Below, piece after piece: positions 24,464-33,431 of a stretch of DNA of 39,613 nt. This stretch comes from an uncultured Rubrobacteraceae bacterium (lineage in GTDB: Bacteria; Actinomycetota; Rubrobacteria; Rubrobacterales; Rubrobacteraceae), in assembly GCA_902806065.1 (NCBI GenBank), contig CADCVE010000043.1:1-39613 (forward strand). Direction: 5' to 3'. Within the stretch, counting starts at the first letter, position 1. Each line of letters starts with the position of its first letter. Under the pieces are notes generated by a model that made no database searches, was not told the origin of the DNA, and saw nothing but the letters and a program-made list of their open reading frames with translations. The position numbers and the translations under genes were made by a program.

Positions 24464-25866
24464 TGCCTGAAGTGATCATGCCCAAAATGGGCGACGCGAT
24501 GGAGGAGGGTACCCTCCTCAAATGGCTCAAGAGTGAGGGCGAAGAGGTCTCCGAGGGAGACGCGCTAGCGGAGATCGAGACCGACAAGGTCACGATGGAG
24601 ATCGAAGCCGAAGACTCCGGCACACTCGCCCAACTAATGGCCAGCGAGGGCGAAGACGTGGCCGTGGGCGAGGCCATCGCCTTTATTCAGGGCGAGGGTG
24701 AGGAGGCCCCGGAGAGTAGCGGCGGCGGTGAAGCTCAGGCCGAAGGCGGAGCCGAAGAAGAGTCCGGAGGCGAGGACGATAGCTCCGGCGGCGACGCCCA
24801 GGCCCAGACCGCCACGGAGACCGAAGAGGCGCAACCGGGCGAGGACGGGCAGCAACCCTCCGGTGCTGATGGGGCGCAGACCGGGGGCAACGGCCACTTC
24901 CGCGCCTCCCCGATAGTCAAGCGGCTGGCCCGTGAGAACGACCTCGATCTCTCGCGGATAGAGGGTTCGGGACCGGCGGGACGTATAGTCGAACGCGACG
25001 TGCGCGCGGCGCTGGAGAGTGGTGAAGCGCCGACGACCGACGGCCAGGCCGAACAGGCCGGTGCAGAGGCCGATGGACAGGAAGCCGAGGCGTCCGGGTC
25101 CGGGGAGGTGCAGCCGGAGCAGGCTTCTCAGCAGGGCTTCCAGCCCGCGCATTTGCCCGAACCCACCGAAGAGCCGGGGACGCAGCTCATGGAGCCGACG
25201 CGTATGCAGCGGGTTATCGGCGAGCGGATGACGGAGGCGAAGCAGCACGTACCTCACTTCTACGCCACCGTCGAGGTGCGGATGGACGCGACGATGGCCC
25301 TGCGCAAGCAGCTCAACGAGCAGCTAGAGGAAGAAGGTCTGAAGCTCTCGGTCAACGACTTCGTGATGAAGGCTTGCGGGGTGGCTTTGAGGAACTACCC
25401 GAACCTCAACGCTCTTTATACGAGCAAGGGCATAGAGCTGCATGAGAAGGTGAACATGGCGATGGCTGTGGCGCTGGATGCCGGCCTTATAACACCGGTG
25501 ATCCGGGACATCGCCAGCAAGGGACTCGCGACTATCTCGCGGGAGTCCAAGGACCTGGCACAGAGGGCGCGAGATGGTGGACTCAAGCCCGACGAGTACC
25601 AGGGTGGCACGTTTACCGTCTCCAACATGGGCATGTTCGGTGTCGAGAGCTTCACGGCGATCATCAACCCGCCGCAAGCGGCGATAGTCGCGGTATCGAG
25701 CATCGAGCAGCGCCCGAGCTACGACGAGAATGGCGAGGTAGTACCGGCGAGCATGATGAAGCTGACCCTCTCCGCAGATCATCGTATCGCCAACGGCCGC
25801 GACGGCGCCATGTATATGGCCGAGGTCAAGCGCACGCTGGAGAACCCGGTGCTGTTGATGGTCTAG
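24463..25866 (+). CDS. pdhC: Dihydrolipoamide acyltransferase E2 component
   Basis: This 467-residue core subunit has one lipoyl domain (about 1-77, lipoylated K42 in IETDKVTMEIEA), a long acidic Glu/Gly/Gln linker, a peripheral subunit-binding domain (about 146-184, starting FRASPIVKRLARE) and a catalytic domain from about 240. The catalytic HxxxDG motif reads H440-RIA-N444-G, with Asn for Asp. Some E2 groups vary at this position, so activity is still likely. The start is GTG overlapping pdhB. No E3 (lipoamide dehydrogenase) gene follows; the operon ends at the hairpin at 25895. Confidence 0.92.
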   Translation: MPEVIMPKMGDAMEEGTLLKWLKSEGEEVSEGDALAEIETDKVTMEIEAEDSGTLAQLMASEGEDVAVGEAIAFIQGEGEEAPESSGGGEAQAEGGAEEESGGEDDSSGGDAQAQTATETEEAQPGEDGQQPSGADGAQTGGNGHFRASPIVKRLARENDLDLSRIEGSGPAGRIVERDVRAALESGEAPTTDGQAEQAGAEADGQEAEASGSGEVQPEQASQQGFQPAHLPEPTEEPGTQLMEPTRMQRVIGERMTEAKQHVPHFYATVEVRMDATMALRKQLNEQLEEEGLKLSVNDFVMKACGVALRNYPNLNALYTSKGIELHEKVNMAMAVALDAGLITPVIRDIASKGLATISRESKDLAQRARDGGLKPDEYQGGTFTVSNMGMFGVESFTAIINPPQAAIVAVSSIEQRPSYDENGEVVPASMMKLTLSADHRIANGRDGAMYMAEVKRTLENPVLLMV

Positions 25867-25894
25867 GATCCGGCCGACATCTTTGCTTAGGCGT

Positions 25895-25926
25895 GAGACG
25901 TCCCCGTCGAAAACCGGGGACGTCTC
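25895..25926. terminator. Hairpin terminator between the convergent pdh operon and marC
   Basis: A perfect 12-bp stem (GAGACGTCCCCG pairing with CGGGGACGTCTC) encloses an 8-base loop. It is 28 bases after the E2 stop and 35 bases from the end of the opposing marC gene. The T-tract on either side is poor, but position and strength suggest a bidirectional terminator. Confidence 0.7.
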
Positions 25927-25961
25927 TCTGTCTCACTCTCGCGGCAGGAGCGTATGACGCC

Positions 25962-26591
25962 TCAGATAAGCGAGAAGGAAGTGCGGATGCCGTCTAGGAT
26001 CGTCTCGACGGCGAGCGCGGCGAGGACGAGGCCCGAGACGCGGCTTACCACGTTGATGCCGGTTACGCCAAGGACGCGCTGGACGGTCTCGGCCGCCCGG
26101 AGCACGAGAAAGGTGAAGCCCAGGACCACGAGCAGCATGAGCGTCGTCACCGCCTGCTCCGGCGCGCCGAACCTGTGGTTGTCTGTGAGCAGCACGACGA
26201 CCAGGATGCCCCCGGGACCGGCGATTAATGGCGTGGCCAGGGGGAACACGGCGAGGTCCCGAGCGCTGGCCAAGGACGCTTCCTTCTCTTCTTCCTCCGC
26301 GAGATCGTCGTGTACACCCTCGAAGATGGTCCTCAAAGAGATAATGAGCAGGACCAGGCCGCCCGCGATACTGAAGGACGGTAGGGTTATCTGTAGGGCT
26401 TCGAGCAGGATCTGCCCGAGGACTATAAAGGCGACGAGTATCGCCGTGGCGATCGCGACGCTTCGTAGGGCTAGCTTCTTCCTGACTTCCGGCGACGCGC
26501 GCCGGGTAAAGAAGAGGTACTGTGGGACGATTCCGGTCGGGTTGTAGACGGCGAGCAGGGTCACGAAGTCTTGAAACGCGTGGTCGAACAT
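25962..26591 (-). CDS. MarC family integral membrane protein
   Basis: This protein of about 209 residues has six hydrophobic helices and the MarC features VYNPTGIVPQYLFFT, FSIAGGLVLLIISL and PLATPLIAGPGGILVVVLLT. MarC proteins are transporter-like; despite the name they are not shown to cause multiple antibiotic resistance. The ATG at 26589-26591 gives the normal family length; a longer reading from 26702 would add 37 uncharacteristic residues. The ribosome binding site is weak. Confidence 0.85.
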   Translation of the reverse strand: MFDHAFQDFVTLLAVYNPTGIVPQYLFFTRRASPEVRKKLALRSVAIATAILVAFIVLGQILLEALQITLPSFSIAGGLVLLIISLRTIFEGVHDDLAEEEEKEASLASARDLAVFPLATPLIAGPGGILVVVLLTDNHRFGAPEQAVTTLMLLVVLGFTFLVLRAAETVQRVLGVTGINVVSRVSGLVLAALAVETILDGIRTSFSLI

Positions 26592-26901
26592 CCTGGTCTC
26601 TCGAATCCCTTCTCGTAGAGAATCGACGGTGGCACAATATATATCCTGACAAGCAAGATCCGGCGACACACCTATTCTTGCAAATTCAATCTCACCCCGC
26701 AACGACTGATGCGCCTATGCAGGCCCTTCGCTGAGTTCGAGATGGCTTGCATCTTCCGCTGAGTGCCACGACCGGCTATAGTCGTTAGAGGAACGTGCCG
26801 ATAACTGGTAAGGAAATTATGGCCGAAGGGGTTGCCTGTGGAGAAGAGGAGACTCACGGCGAGCCCCGACGGAATATCTCCCAGCCGCGATAACCGGCGG
26901 G
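26592..26901. other. Divergent intergenic region of about 310 bases
   Basis: This gap separates marC (minus) from the haloperoxidase gene (plus). It is less GC-rich than its surroundings and holds only short frames without family resemblance. I see no convincing promoter pair or hairpin. Confidence 0.5.
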
Positions 26902-28671
26902 ATGTTGTGTCGGCATTGCGAGTCAGACTCCAGGGAGGAACGGAAGAGCGAGCAGCACCAGAACGATAGACGAGAGGCTGACGGCGATAGCCGGGCGGAG
27001 CCCCGGCGCTACGGCCTCGTCACCCGCCGGCAGGTGCTCGCGGGCGCCGGAGGGCTTGCGGCGGTGGCCGCGTTCGGTGGGGCCGGCCTCCGCCAGGCCG
27101 GGGGAGCCGGGGGTGCGTCGCAGGACGACTCCGGGGACGAGTTCGAGAAAGGCTCCGGCAACGCGCCCCCGCTAAACGCCGAAGCCCGGCGGGAGGAGGC
27201 CTACCGGATACGCGTGGACGCCGCGCAGTACCAGCGGGACCTCTCGGCCGTCGAGCATCCCGACAACGGCGACGAGGAGCGGTACGACAACAGGATCGGA
27301 AGCTACTCCAAGGGCCTGCCCCACGAGGACGACGGCGAGGTGAACCCCGAGGCGTACAACGTCCTTCTGGACGTGCTCCAGAACGGGGGTGAGTCCACCT
27401 CAATCCCCATGGGAGGCGTCTTGCAGTTGGACAACCCCGAGGCCGCCTACGCCTTCGCCTTCGAGGGAGCGGACTCTCACAACCTGACCATGCAGCCCGC
27501 GCCCGAGTTGGCGAGCGCCGAGACGGCGGGCGAGATGGTCGAGGCGTACTGGCAGGGCCTGACTCGGGACGTAGCCTTCGCCGACTACCCGGACGACGAG
27601 CTCATCGCGGAGGCAGCGACCGATCTCTCGAACCTGGAGACCTTTCGCGGACCCAAAGACGACGGACAGGTGACCCCGGAGACGATCTTCCGCGGTGTCG
27701 AGTCCGGGGAGTTGACCGGCCCGTACGTCTCTCAGTTCGTCTGGAAGGACGTTCCCTATGGTGCGTTGACGCTCCAGCAGCGTTACAAAGTCCCCGTCGC
27801 AGGCGACGACTTCATGACCTCCTACGACGAGTGGCTCAGCATCCAGCGCGGCGAACGGCCCTCGGGGGAGACCGAGGTCGACACCGAGCAGCGCTACATC
27901 CGCAACGGGCGGGACCTCGCCGCACTGGTACACAGCATGTACCCCTCTCAGTTCGGGATCAGCTCCGCACTGATACTCTTGAGCTACGAGAACCGGGCCT
28001 TGAGCCCCGACAACCCCTTCTTCGGCAACCAGACGGACGACGGCTTCGCCACCTTCGGCGACCCTCACGTTATGGACCTCGTCACCCGCGTCTACAACGA
28101 TGCCCTGAAGGCCGCGTGGTACCAGAAGTACCTCGTCCACCGGCGTCTGAGGCCCGAGGAGTTTGGCGGTCTCGTACACAACGTCCTGGACTCCGACGCC
28201 GACTACCCGATTCACGGCGATCTGCTCGACTCGCCGGTGCTCGAACGGGTGTATGACCAGCAAGGCTCCTACCTTCTGTCACAGTCGTACCCTGAAGGCA
28301 GCCCCGCACACTCCGCCTACCCATCCGGCCACGCGACTACCATCGGCGCCAACATCACCGTCCTCAAAGCCTGCTTCGACGAGGACTTCGTGATCCCGGA
28401 CCCCGTAATGCCGAACTCCGACGGCACGGAGCTAGAGGACTATGAGGGCCCGGACCTCACTGTCGGCGGGGAGTTGAACAAGCTGGCGAGCAACATAGCC
28501 TACGGCCGGAACATCGCCGGGGTGCATTTCCGCTCGGATGCCCAGGCGGGTATGAGGCTCGGGGAGGCCGTCGCTGTCGAGGTCCTGCGCGACATGAAGG
28601 ATACCTACGTCAAGGGCGACTTCGGCGGGTTCTTCTTCACCAACTTCGACGGTGAAGTGGTCGAGATCTAA
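26902..28671 (+). CDS. Vanadium-dependent haloperoxidase, bromoperoxidase type, Tat-exported
   Basis: This 589-residue enzyme of the PAP2/haloperoxidase superfamily oxidises halides with hydrogen peroxide. All vanadate-site residues are visible: K409 and R417 (in QKYLVHRRLRP), S475-G476-H477 (in AYPSGHA), R536 and the vanadate-binding H542 (in YGRNIAGVHFRSD). H470, five residues before S475, matches the extra active-site His of algal bromoperoxidases. The N-terminus carries a twin-arginine signal (TRRQVLAGAGGLAAVAAFGG) after about 40 polar residues, so it should be exported folded. The ribosome binding site is weak. The NDH-2-like gene follows 73 bases later. Confidence 0.88.
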   Translation: MLCRHCESDSREERKSEQHQNDRREADGDSRAEPRRYGLVTRRQVLAGAGGLAAVAAFGGAGLRQAGGAGGASQDDSGDEFEKGSGNAPPLNAEARREEAYRIRVDAAQYQRDLSAVEHPDNGDEERYDNRIGSYSKGLPHEDDGEVNPEAYNVLLDVLQNGGESTSIPMGGVLQLDNPEAAYAFAFEGADSHNLTMQPAPELASAETAGEMVEAYWQGLTRDVAFADYPDDELIAEAATDLSNLETFRGPKDDGQVTPETIFRGVESGELTGPYVSQFVWKDVPYGALTLQQRYKVPVAGDDFMTSYDEWLSIQRGERPSGETEVDTEQRYIRNGRDLAALVHSMYPSQFGISSALILLSYENRALSPDNPFFGNQTDDGFATFGDPHVMDLVTRVYNDALKAAWYQKYLVHRRLRPEEFGGLVHNVLDSDADYPIHGDLLDSPVLERVYDQQGSYLLSQSYPEGSPAHSAYPSGHATTIGANITVLKACFDEDFVIPDPVMPNSDGTELEDYEGPDLTVGGELNKLASNIAYGRNIAGVHFRSDAQAGMRLGEAVAVEVLRDMKDTYVKGDFGGFFFTNFDGEVVEI

Positions 28672-28744
28672 ACTGGACGAGCGTAGGCTTCGCGTGCCGG
28701 GTTGACGACCGGGATGAACTTGTCCACAGAACATCGGAGGTATC

Positions 28745-30118
28745 GTGAACAATCTGTTAAAGGGAAGTTTGGTGGTGGGCGGCGTCGCTGCCGCGGGGGC
28801 TTTGTGGAGGGCCGCAAGGCCCGCATCCCTGCGCAGGTATGAGCCGTGGGAGCGGGCTCCCTACGCGAATTTTCCGAACAAGGTGCTCATCGTGGGTGGC
28901 GGCTTCGCGGGTTACGCGGCGGCGAAGAGACTGTGCGGGCTAACGAAGGGGCGCGACGACATCGGGGTAATGGTCGTCAACCGGGAGAACTTCATGACCT
29001 TCTGGCCCATGGCGACCGGGATTATAAGCAGCGACATGGACATGAAGAACATTGCGCAGCCTCTACGCCGGAACCTGATCCGGTTCGGCGCCAGCTTCCG
29101 GTGGGCGGAGTTGGAGTGCGTGGATCTCGGGCGGCGGTTTGTGGTGGCCGGGGGGCAGGAGATTCCCTACGACCATCTGGTATTGGCGTTGGGCGCACAG
29201 CCGGCCTACTTCGGCATCCCCGGAGTCGAGGAACACAGCATCAGCATGAGTAGCATCGCCGATGCGGAGCGCATCCGCAACCGCGTGATCCAACGCTACG
29301 AAGAGGTCACCCTGGATCCCGTCCGGGCCTCGAACTCGAAGCTCACCTTTGTCGTTATAGGGGGAGGCGCTACCGGGGTAGGGGCGGCCTCGAAGATCTG
29401 GTCGCTCGTTCACAGGACGCTGGAGCCGGATTTTCCAAACATAGACCCGCAAAGGGTGCGCATCATCCTCATCGACAGCAACAAGGAGATCCTGAGGGAG
29501 TTGGACCCTACCCTCAGGCGGGCGGCCCGGTTGCAGTTCGCCGAACGCCGCGTGGAGGTGCTGAACGAGGTCCGGGCCAGAGAGGTCACCGCGGACCGCG
29601 TGATCCTCGGGGACGGCCGCGAGATAGAGACGGAGAACGTGGTCTGGACCGCCGGTGGCCGGGCGAGCGTGAAGCTCGAAGACCTGGGCCTGCCCTACGA
29701 CGAGCGCAAGGGCCTCACGGTAGACGCCTGCATGCGCGTGGAGGGTCACGACAACGTCTGGGGCATCGGCGACTGCGCGGCCAACGTGGACGAGAACGGG
29801 AACCCGGTGCCCCCGAACGCTCAGGCGGCCGTTCAGGAGGGTGAGGCCGTGGCCGAGAATATCCTCGCCTCTATAGACGGAGGGAAGAGACTCTCTCCAC
29901 TCAGGTATCGCCCTGTGGGCCATCTCGTCGATGTGGGCAAGGGCTTCGCTGTCAATGAGGTCATGGGCGTGAAGTTCAGCGGTACCCTGGCCTCCCTCGT
30001 GTGGCGGGGGACGTACCTGTTCGGGCTGGAGAGCCCTCAGAGCCGGACCCGCGGCGCGATCGACTGGTTCCTCGACGTATTCTCCCACTCGACCGTGACC
30101 GAGGTCCCTGACAGGTAG
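28745..30118 (+). CDS. NDH-2-like FAD-dependent pyridine nucleotide oxidoreductase
   Basis: This 457-residue flavoprotein has an N-terminal hydrophobic stretch (LLKGSLVVGGVAAAGALWRAA), the FAD motif VLIVGGGFAGYAAAKRL, LVLALGAQPAYFGIPG, the NAD(P) motif FVVIGGGATGVGAASKI, and the C-terminal FAD contact VWGIGDCAAN. The layout is that of type II NADH dehydrogenases and related membrane-bound quinone reductases. The start is GTG with CGGAGGT upstream. Being downstream of the haloperoxidase it may share a transcript, but a functional link is only suggested by position. Confidence 0.85.
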   Translation: MNNLLKGSLVVGGVAAAGALWRAARPASLRRYEPWERAPYANFPNKVLIVGGGFAGYAAAKRLCGLTKGRDDIGVMVVNRENFMTFWPMATGIISSDMDMKNIAQPLRRNLIRFGASFRWAELECVDLGRRFVVAGGQEIPYDHLVLALGAQPAYFGIPGVEEHSISMSSIADAERIRNRVIQRYEEVTLDPVRASNSKLTFVVIGGGATGVGAASKIWSLVHRTLEPDFPNIDPQRVRIILIDSNKEILRELDPTLRRAARLQFAERRVEVLNEVRAREVTADRVILGDGREIETENVVWTAGGRASVKLEDLGLPYDERKGLTVDACMRVEGHDNVWGIGDCAANVDENGNPVPPNAQAAVQEGEAVAENILASIDGGKRLSPLRYRPVGHLVDVGKGFAVNEVMGVKFSGTLASLVWRGTYLFGLESPQSRTRGAIDWFLDVFSHSTVTEVPDR

Positions 30119-30156
30119 CAGAGGGCGGCCAGCTTTCGAGCGTCACTACCCGCGTC

Positions 30157-30574
30157 TTACTGCTGCGGGAAGAAGACATCCTTAACGGTGATGTTGACCT
30201 CTGTAACTTCCAGGCCGGTGAGCCTCTCTACGCGTTGGATCACGTTATCCCTCATGGCTTTTGTTACCTCGGGGATAGACCTGCCGTAGGGTACCGACAC
30301 TGTAACGTCTACCGCCGCCTGCGTCTCGCCAACCTCGACGGACCCCGCGCGAGCCCCCACCGCCGCCGGTGAACCTGCCCAAGAACTCGCCGACGGTGGG
30401 AGAGTTGTCACCCGGTATGCTTCCGCCACCGCGCCCGGTGGCGATCTCCGGCTCCGCACCCGAGACCTCTTGCACCGCAGTGCTCGCGATGCTGACTACC
30501 ACGGCGTCATTTATGGTCGTAGCTCCCCGGTCGGTCTGAAGTGGGCTCTGCTCTCTACTCTGGGTCTCCGCCAC
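30157..30574 (-). pseudogene. Asp23/Gls24 family envelope stress protein, frameshifted
   Basis: Two adjacent frames together make one Asp23/Gls24 protein. The N-terminal part (from the GTG at 30574, with CAGGAG upstream) holds TTINDAVVVSIASTAVQEVSG and runs to GGGGSRGV. The C-terminal part, in another frame, holds SVEVGETQAAVDVTVSVPYG, RSIPEVTKAMRDNVIQRVE and TGLEVTEVNITVKDVF. The family normally reads RGVSVEVGE at the junction; here GTCTCC appears shortened to GTCC near 30342, a 2-nt loss. It is either a recent pseudogene or a sequence error. Asp23 proteins are membrane-associated stress proteins with unclear biochemistry. Confidence 0.7.
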
Positions 30575-30734
30575 GGCTCTCTCCTGTCTCTGGTGTGCCA
30601 ACTAGACTTCAGCATACATGCTTCCTGATGCTCGCGCCCCACCAAAAGGCTGCGCGAAGGTTTCTCCTGCGTTAAGCTGAATGTTCCTGCCGCCAAGGGA
30701 ACGGCGGGTATAGAACTTGAGGAAGGAGGAGGTT

Positions 30735-32780
30735 ATGTCGGTGGAGCCGGAGCATATCCGCAACGTTTGTCTGATAGGGCACAGGGGAAGCGGGAAGACC
30801 GCCCTCGGGGAGGCGATGCTGGGGCTTGCCTCCGGGAGACAGGGTCCCGCGACCGGCAACGTCCTCGACCACGCCGAAGAGGAGACCGAGCGCGGCATGA
30901 CGCTCGGTATGAGCGTCGCCCACCTCGAATGGAAGGGCCGCCAGGTCAATGTTCTCGACACTCCTGGTGATGGAGGCTTCATCGCGGACGCTTTCGTGGC
31001 GCAACGGGTGGCGGACTGCGCCGTACTAGTGGTACACGCGCAAGACCCGATCCAGGTGGTCACCGAGCGCGTCTGGCGCCGCGGCAAGAAGGAGGACATC
31101 CCGCACATCGTTGTCGTCAACCACCTCGACCGCGAACGCGCGGACTTCTACGATGTGGTCGAAAGACTCCGCGACCGCTTCGGACAGGCCGTAGTGCCCC
31201 TGAACCTGCCGATAGGTAAGGAGGGGGACTTCAAAGGCGTTTACGGGCTACTGAGCGGCATCGCCTTCGTTGATGGCGAACAGACCAACGAGGTCCCCGC
31301 CGGGATGGAGGAAGAGGTCGAGAACGCGAGGGTGCTGATGCTGGAGACCATCGCCGAGAGCGACGATACTCTTCTAGAGAAGTATCTCGAAGGCGAGGAG
31401 CTAACGACGGGGGAGATGTTCGAGGGGATTCGCAAGGGGATCGCTGATGGGCTCATCATCCCGGTGTTGGCGGCGAGCGCGGAGAAGATGATCGGGGTGG
31501 ACCGCGTCCTCGACGTTATAGCCGGTAGCGCCCCGAGTCCCATGGACCGCTCCCGCTGGACGAATGAAGATGGCGAAGAAGTCCCCTGCGACCCGGAAGG
31601 TCCCTTCGCCGCCTACGTCTTCAAGACCTTCGTGGACCCGTACGCGGGACGTCTGAGCGTCCTGCGCGTCGTTAGCGGTCGCTGCCGCTCTGACGAGGCT
31701 TTGACCAACCCGCGCACCGGCTCCACCGAACGGTTGGGCGGCATCTCGCACCTCATGGGCAAGGAGCGTATCCCCGCTGACGAGGCCGTGGCGGGCGACG
31801 TCATCACTGTCGCCAAGCTAAGAGATACACACACCTTCGACACTCTGAGCCGCCCCGAGGCTCCGATGGTCTTCGCGCCGGTCGAACTGCCGGAGCCGAC
31901 GACGGCTTTCGCGGTCGGGGCGAAGACGCGGGGCGAGGAGGAGAAGGTCTTCGAGGCGATCCGCAAGGTCGCGGACGAAGACCCATCGTTGAAGCTGGAG
32001 AGATCCGGGGACACCGGGGAGGACATCCTCTCCGGGCTGGCGCAGATGCACGTGGAGTTCGCTATCGAGCGCATCGCGCGCCGATACGGGGTCGAGGTGG
32101 AGGCCCGAGCGCCGAAGGTGCCGTTCAAGGAGACTATCTCCGGCGTCGCCCAGGCGCAGGGGCGCTACAAAAAGCAGACCGGCGGCCGCGGACAGTTCGG
32201 AGACGCGAGGATAGAGCTCTCGCCGCTGCCGCGTGGCTCGGGCTTCGAGTTCGAGGACGCTATCGTCGGCGGCTCCATACCGCGCCAGTACATCCCGGCG
32301 GTGGAGAAGGGCGTCATCGAGGCGATGCAGGAGGGCGCTCTAGCCGGTTGTCCGGTGGTGGACGTGAAGGTCAGACTCTACGACGGCGCCTTTCACTCCG
32401 TTGACTCCTCGGAGATGGCTTTCAAGGTGGCAGGTTCGATGGCGTTCAAGCACGCTTTCTCGCAGGCTCGTCCGGTATTACTGGAGCCGTATGTAAAGGT
32501 GGAAGTCCTGGCGCCCGCGGAACTGGTAGGGGAGATCATGGGCGACCTCTCGGGCCGCCGCGGACGCCCGATGGGCATAGAGCAGCGCGGCGAACGGCAG
32601 ATCGTACAGGCCGAGGTACCGCAGGTCGAGATGCTTACCTACGCTCGCGACCTGCGCTCCATCACCGGCGGCCGCGCTAACTTTCACATCGAGTTCGGCC
32701 ACTATGAAGAAGTCCCGCCAAACCTCGTCGAGAAAGTCCTCGCTGCCAACAGCACGGAGGTCGCGGAGAAGGTGAGCTAG
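30735..32780 (+). CDS. Elongation factor G-like GTPase (FusA2-type)
   Basis: This 681-residue protein has the full EF-G architecture: a G domain, domain II, and C-terminal domains with GRYKKQTGGRGQFGDARI and GSIPRQYIPAVEKGV. The P-loop is intact (G15-HRGSGKT). G3 reads DTPGDGGF, so D79 stands where translational GTPases have the catalytic His. G4 reads N129-HLD instead of NKxD. It belongs to the divergent EF-G-like group found beside true FusA in actinobacteria; a role in canonical translocation is doubtful. The ATG at 30735 has GGAGGAGG just upstream. Its TAG shares the tetranucleotide CTAG with the stop of the opposing gene. Confidence 0.88.
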   Translation: MSVEPEHIRNVCLIGHRGSGKTALGEAMLGLASGRQGPATGNVLDHAEEETERGMTLGMSVAHLEWKGRQVNVLDTPGDGGFIADAFVAQRVADCAVLVVHAQDPIQVVTERVWRRGKKEDIPHIVVVNHLDRERADFYDVVERLRDRFGQAVVPLNLPIGKEGDFKGVYGLLSGIAFVDGEQTNEVPAGMEEEVENARVLMLETIAESDDTLLEKYLEGEELTTGEMFEGIRKGIADGLIIPVLAASAEKMIGVDRVLDVIAGSAPSPMDRSRWTNEDGEEVPCDPEGPFAAYVFKTFVDPYAGRLSVLRVVSGRCRSDEALTNPRTGSTERLGGISHLMGKERIPADEAVAGDVITVAKLRDTHTFDTLSRPEAPMVFAPVELPEPTTAFAVGAKTRGEEEKVFEAIRKVADEDPSLKLERSGDTGEDILSGLAQMHVEFAIERIARRYGVEVEARAPKVPFKETISGVAQAQGRYKKQTGGRGQFGDARIELSPLPRGSGFEFEDAIVGGSIPRQYIPAVEKGVIEAMQEGALAGCPVVDVKVRLYDGAFHSVDSSEMAFKVAGSMAFKHAFSQARPVLLEPYVKVEVLAPAELVGEIMGDLSGRRGRPMGIEQRGERQIVQAEVPQVEMLTYARDLRSITGGRANFHIEFGHYEEVPPNLVEKVLAANSTEVAEKVS

Positions 32781-33418
32781 CCAGCCAGTCCCGGCTCCAG
32801 CGGCACGGAGACCCCGATCAGGGAGTTCCGGGTGACGAGCCGCGCCAACTCTTCCTCATCCATACCCTCCGCGCCGGGCGGGCGCATGGGCAGGACCATG
32901 TAGCGAACGTCCGCCGAGCTGTCGTGGACGGCGACCGTAACGTCCATAGGGAGTTCCAGGCCGAACTCGCGCATGACGGCGCGGGGCTCGCTGACGGCGC
33001 GCGAGCGGTAGGCGAAGCTCTTGTACCAGTCGGGCGGTCGGCCGAGGATGGCGCGTGGGTAGCAGGAGCACAGGGTGCAGACGATGAGGTTGTGTACCTC
33101 CGGCGTGTTCTCGACCGTGAGGAACTCGACCGGGCCGGAGGCGTCGATTCCAAGCTCTCGGGCGGCGGCTTTGGTATCTGAGAGGAGCCGGGCCTTGAAC
33201 TCGGGATCTGTCCAGGCTCGGGCCACGAGCTTTGCTCCGTTGGCCGGGGAGCGGGCCTCCATATACTCGATCTGGCGCCGCACTTCCTCCTTCGTCAGGA
33301 TACCTCTCTCGACCAGTAGCGCCTCTATCGCCCGGATGCGGCTGGCGTAGAGAGCGGACTCCGCACCTGTTCTTGTCTCCTCGTGTGGGTGGTCGTGACC
33401 GTTGTACGTCTCGCTCAT
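32777..33418 (-). CDS. Cobalt-type nitrile hydratase alpha / thiocyanate hydrolase gamma-like subunit
   Basis: This 213-residue metal subunit carries the cobalt claw C114-TLC117-S-C119, followed by YPR and then PPDWYKSFAYRSRAVSEPRAV, REFGLELP and LVTRNSLIGV. The CTLCSC form indicates noncorrin Co(III) with oxidised cysteines. Nitrile hydratases usually have Trp three residues after the last Cys; here it is R122. Thiocyanate hydrolase has an Arg at this place (gamma R136 by my recollection), so thiocyanate is a plausible substrate. It is the last gene of a three-gene operon whose other two genes are the halves of the beta subunit. AGGGGAGA precedes the ATG. Confidence 0.88.
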   Translation of the reverse strand: MSETYNGHDHPHEETRTGAESALYASRIRAIEALLVERGILTKEEVRRQIEYMEARSPANGAKLVARAWTDPEFKARLLSDTKAAARELGIDASGPVEFLTVENTPEVHNLIVCTLCSCYPRAILGRPPDWYKSFAYRSRAVSEPRAVMREFGLELPMDVTVAVHDSSADVRYMVLPMRPPGAEGMDEEELARLVTRNSLIGVSVPLEPGLAG

Positions 33419-33431
33419 GAGTCTCCCCTTT

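Noticed and set aside
27400-28263. Minus-strand frame of 287 codons inside the haloperoxidase gene
   Set aside because: Shadow of a gene with all catalytic motifs on the plus strand.
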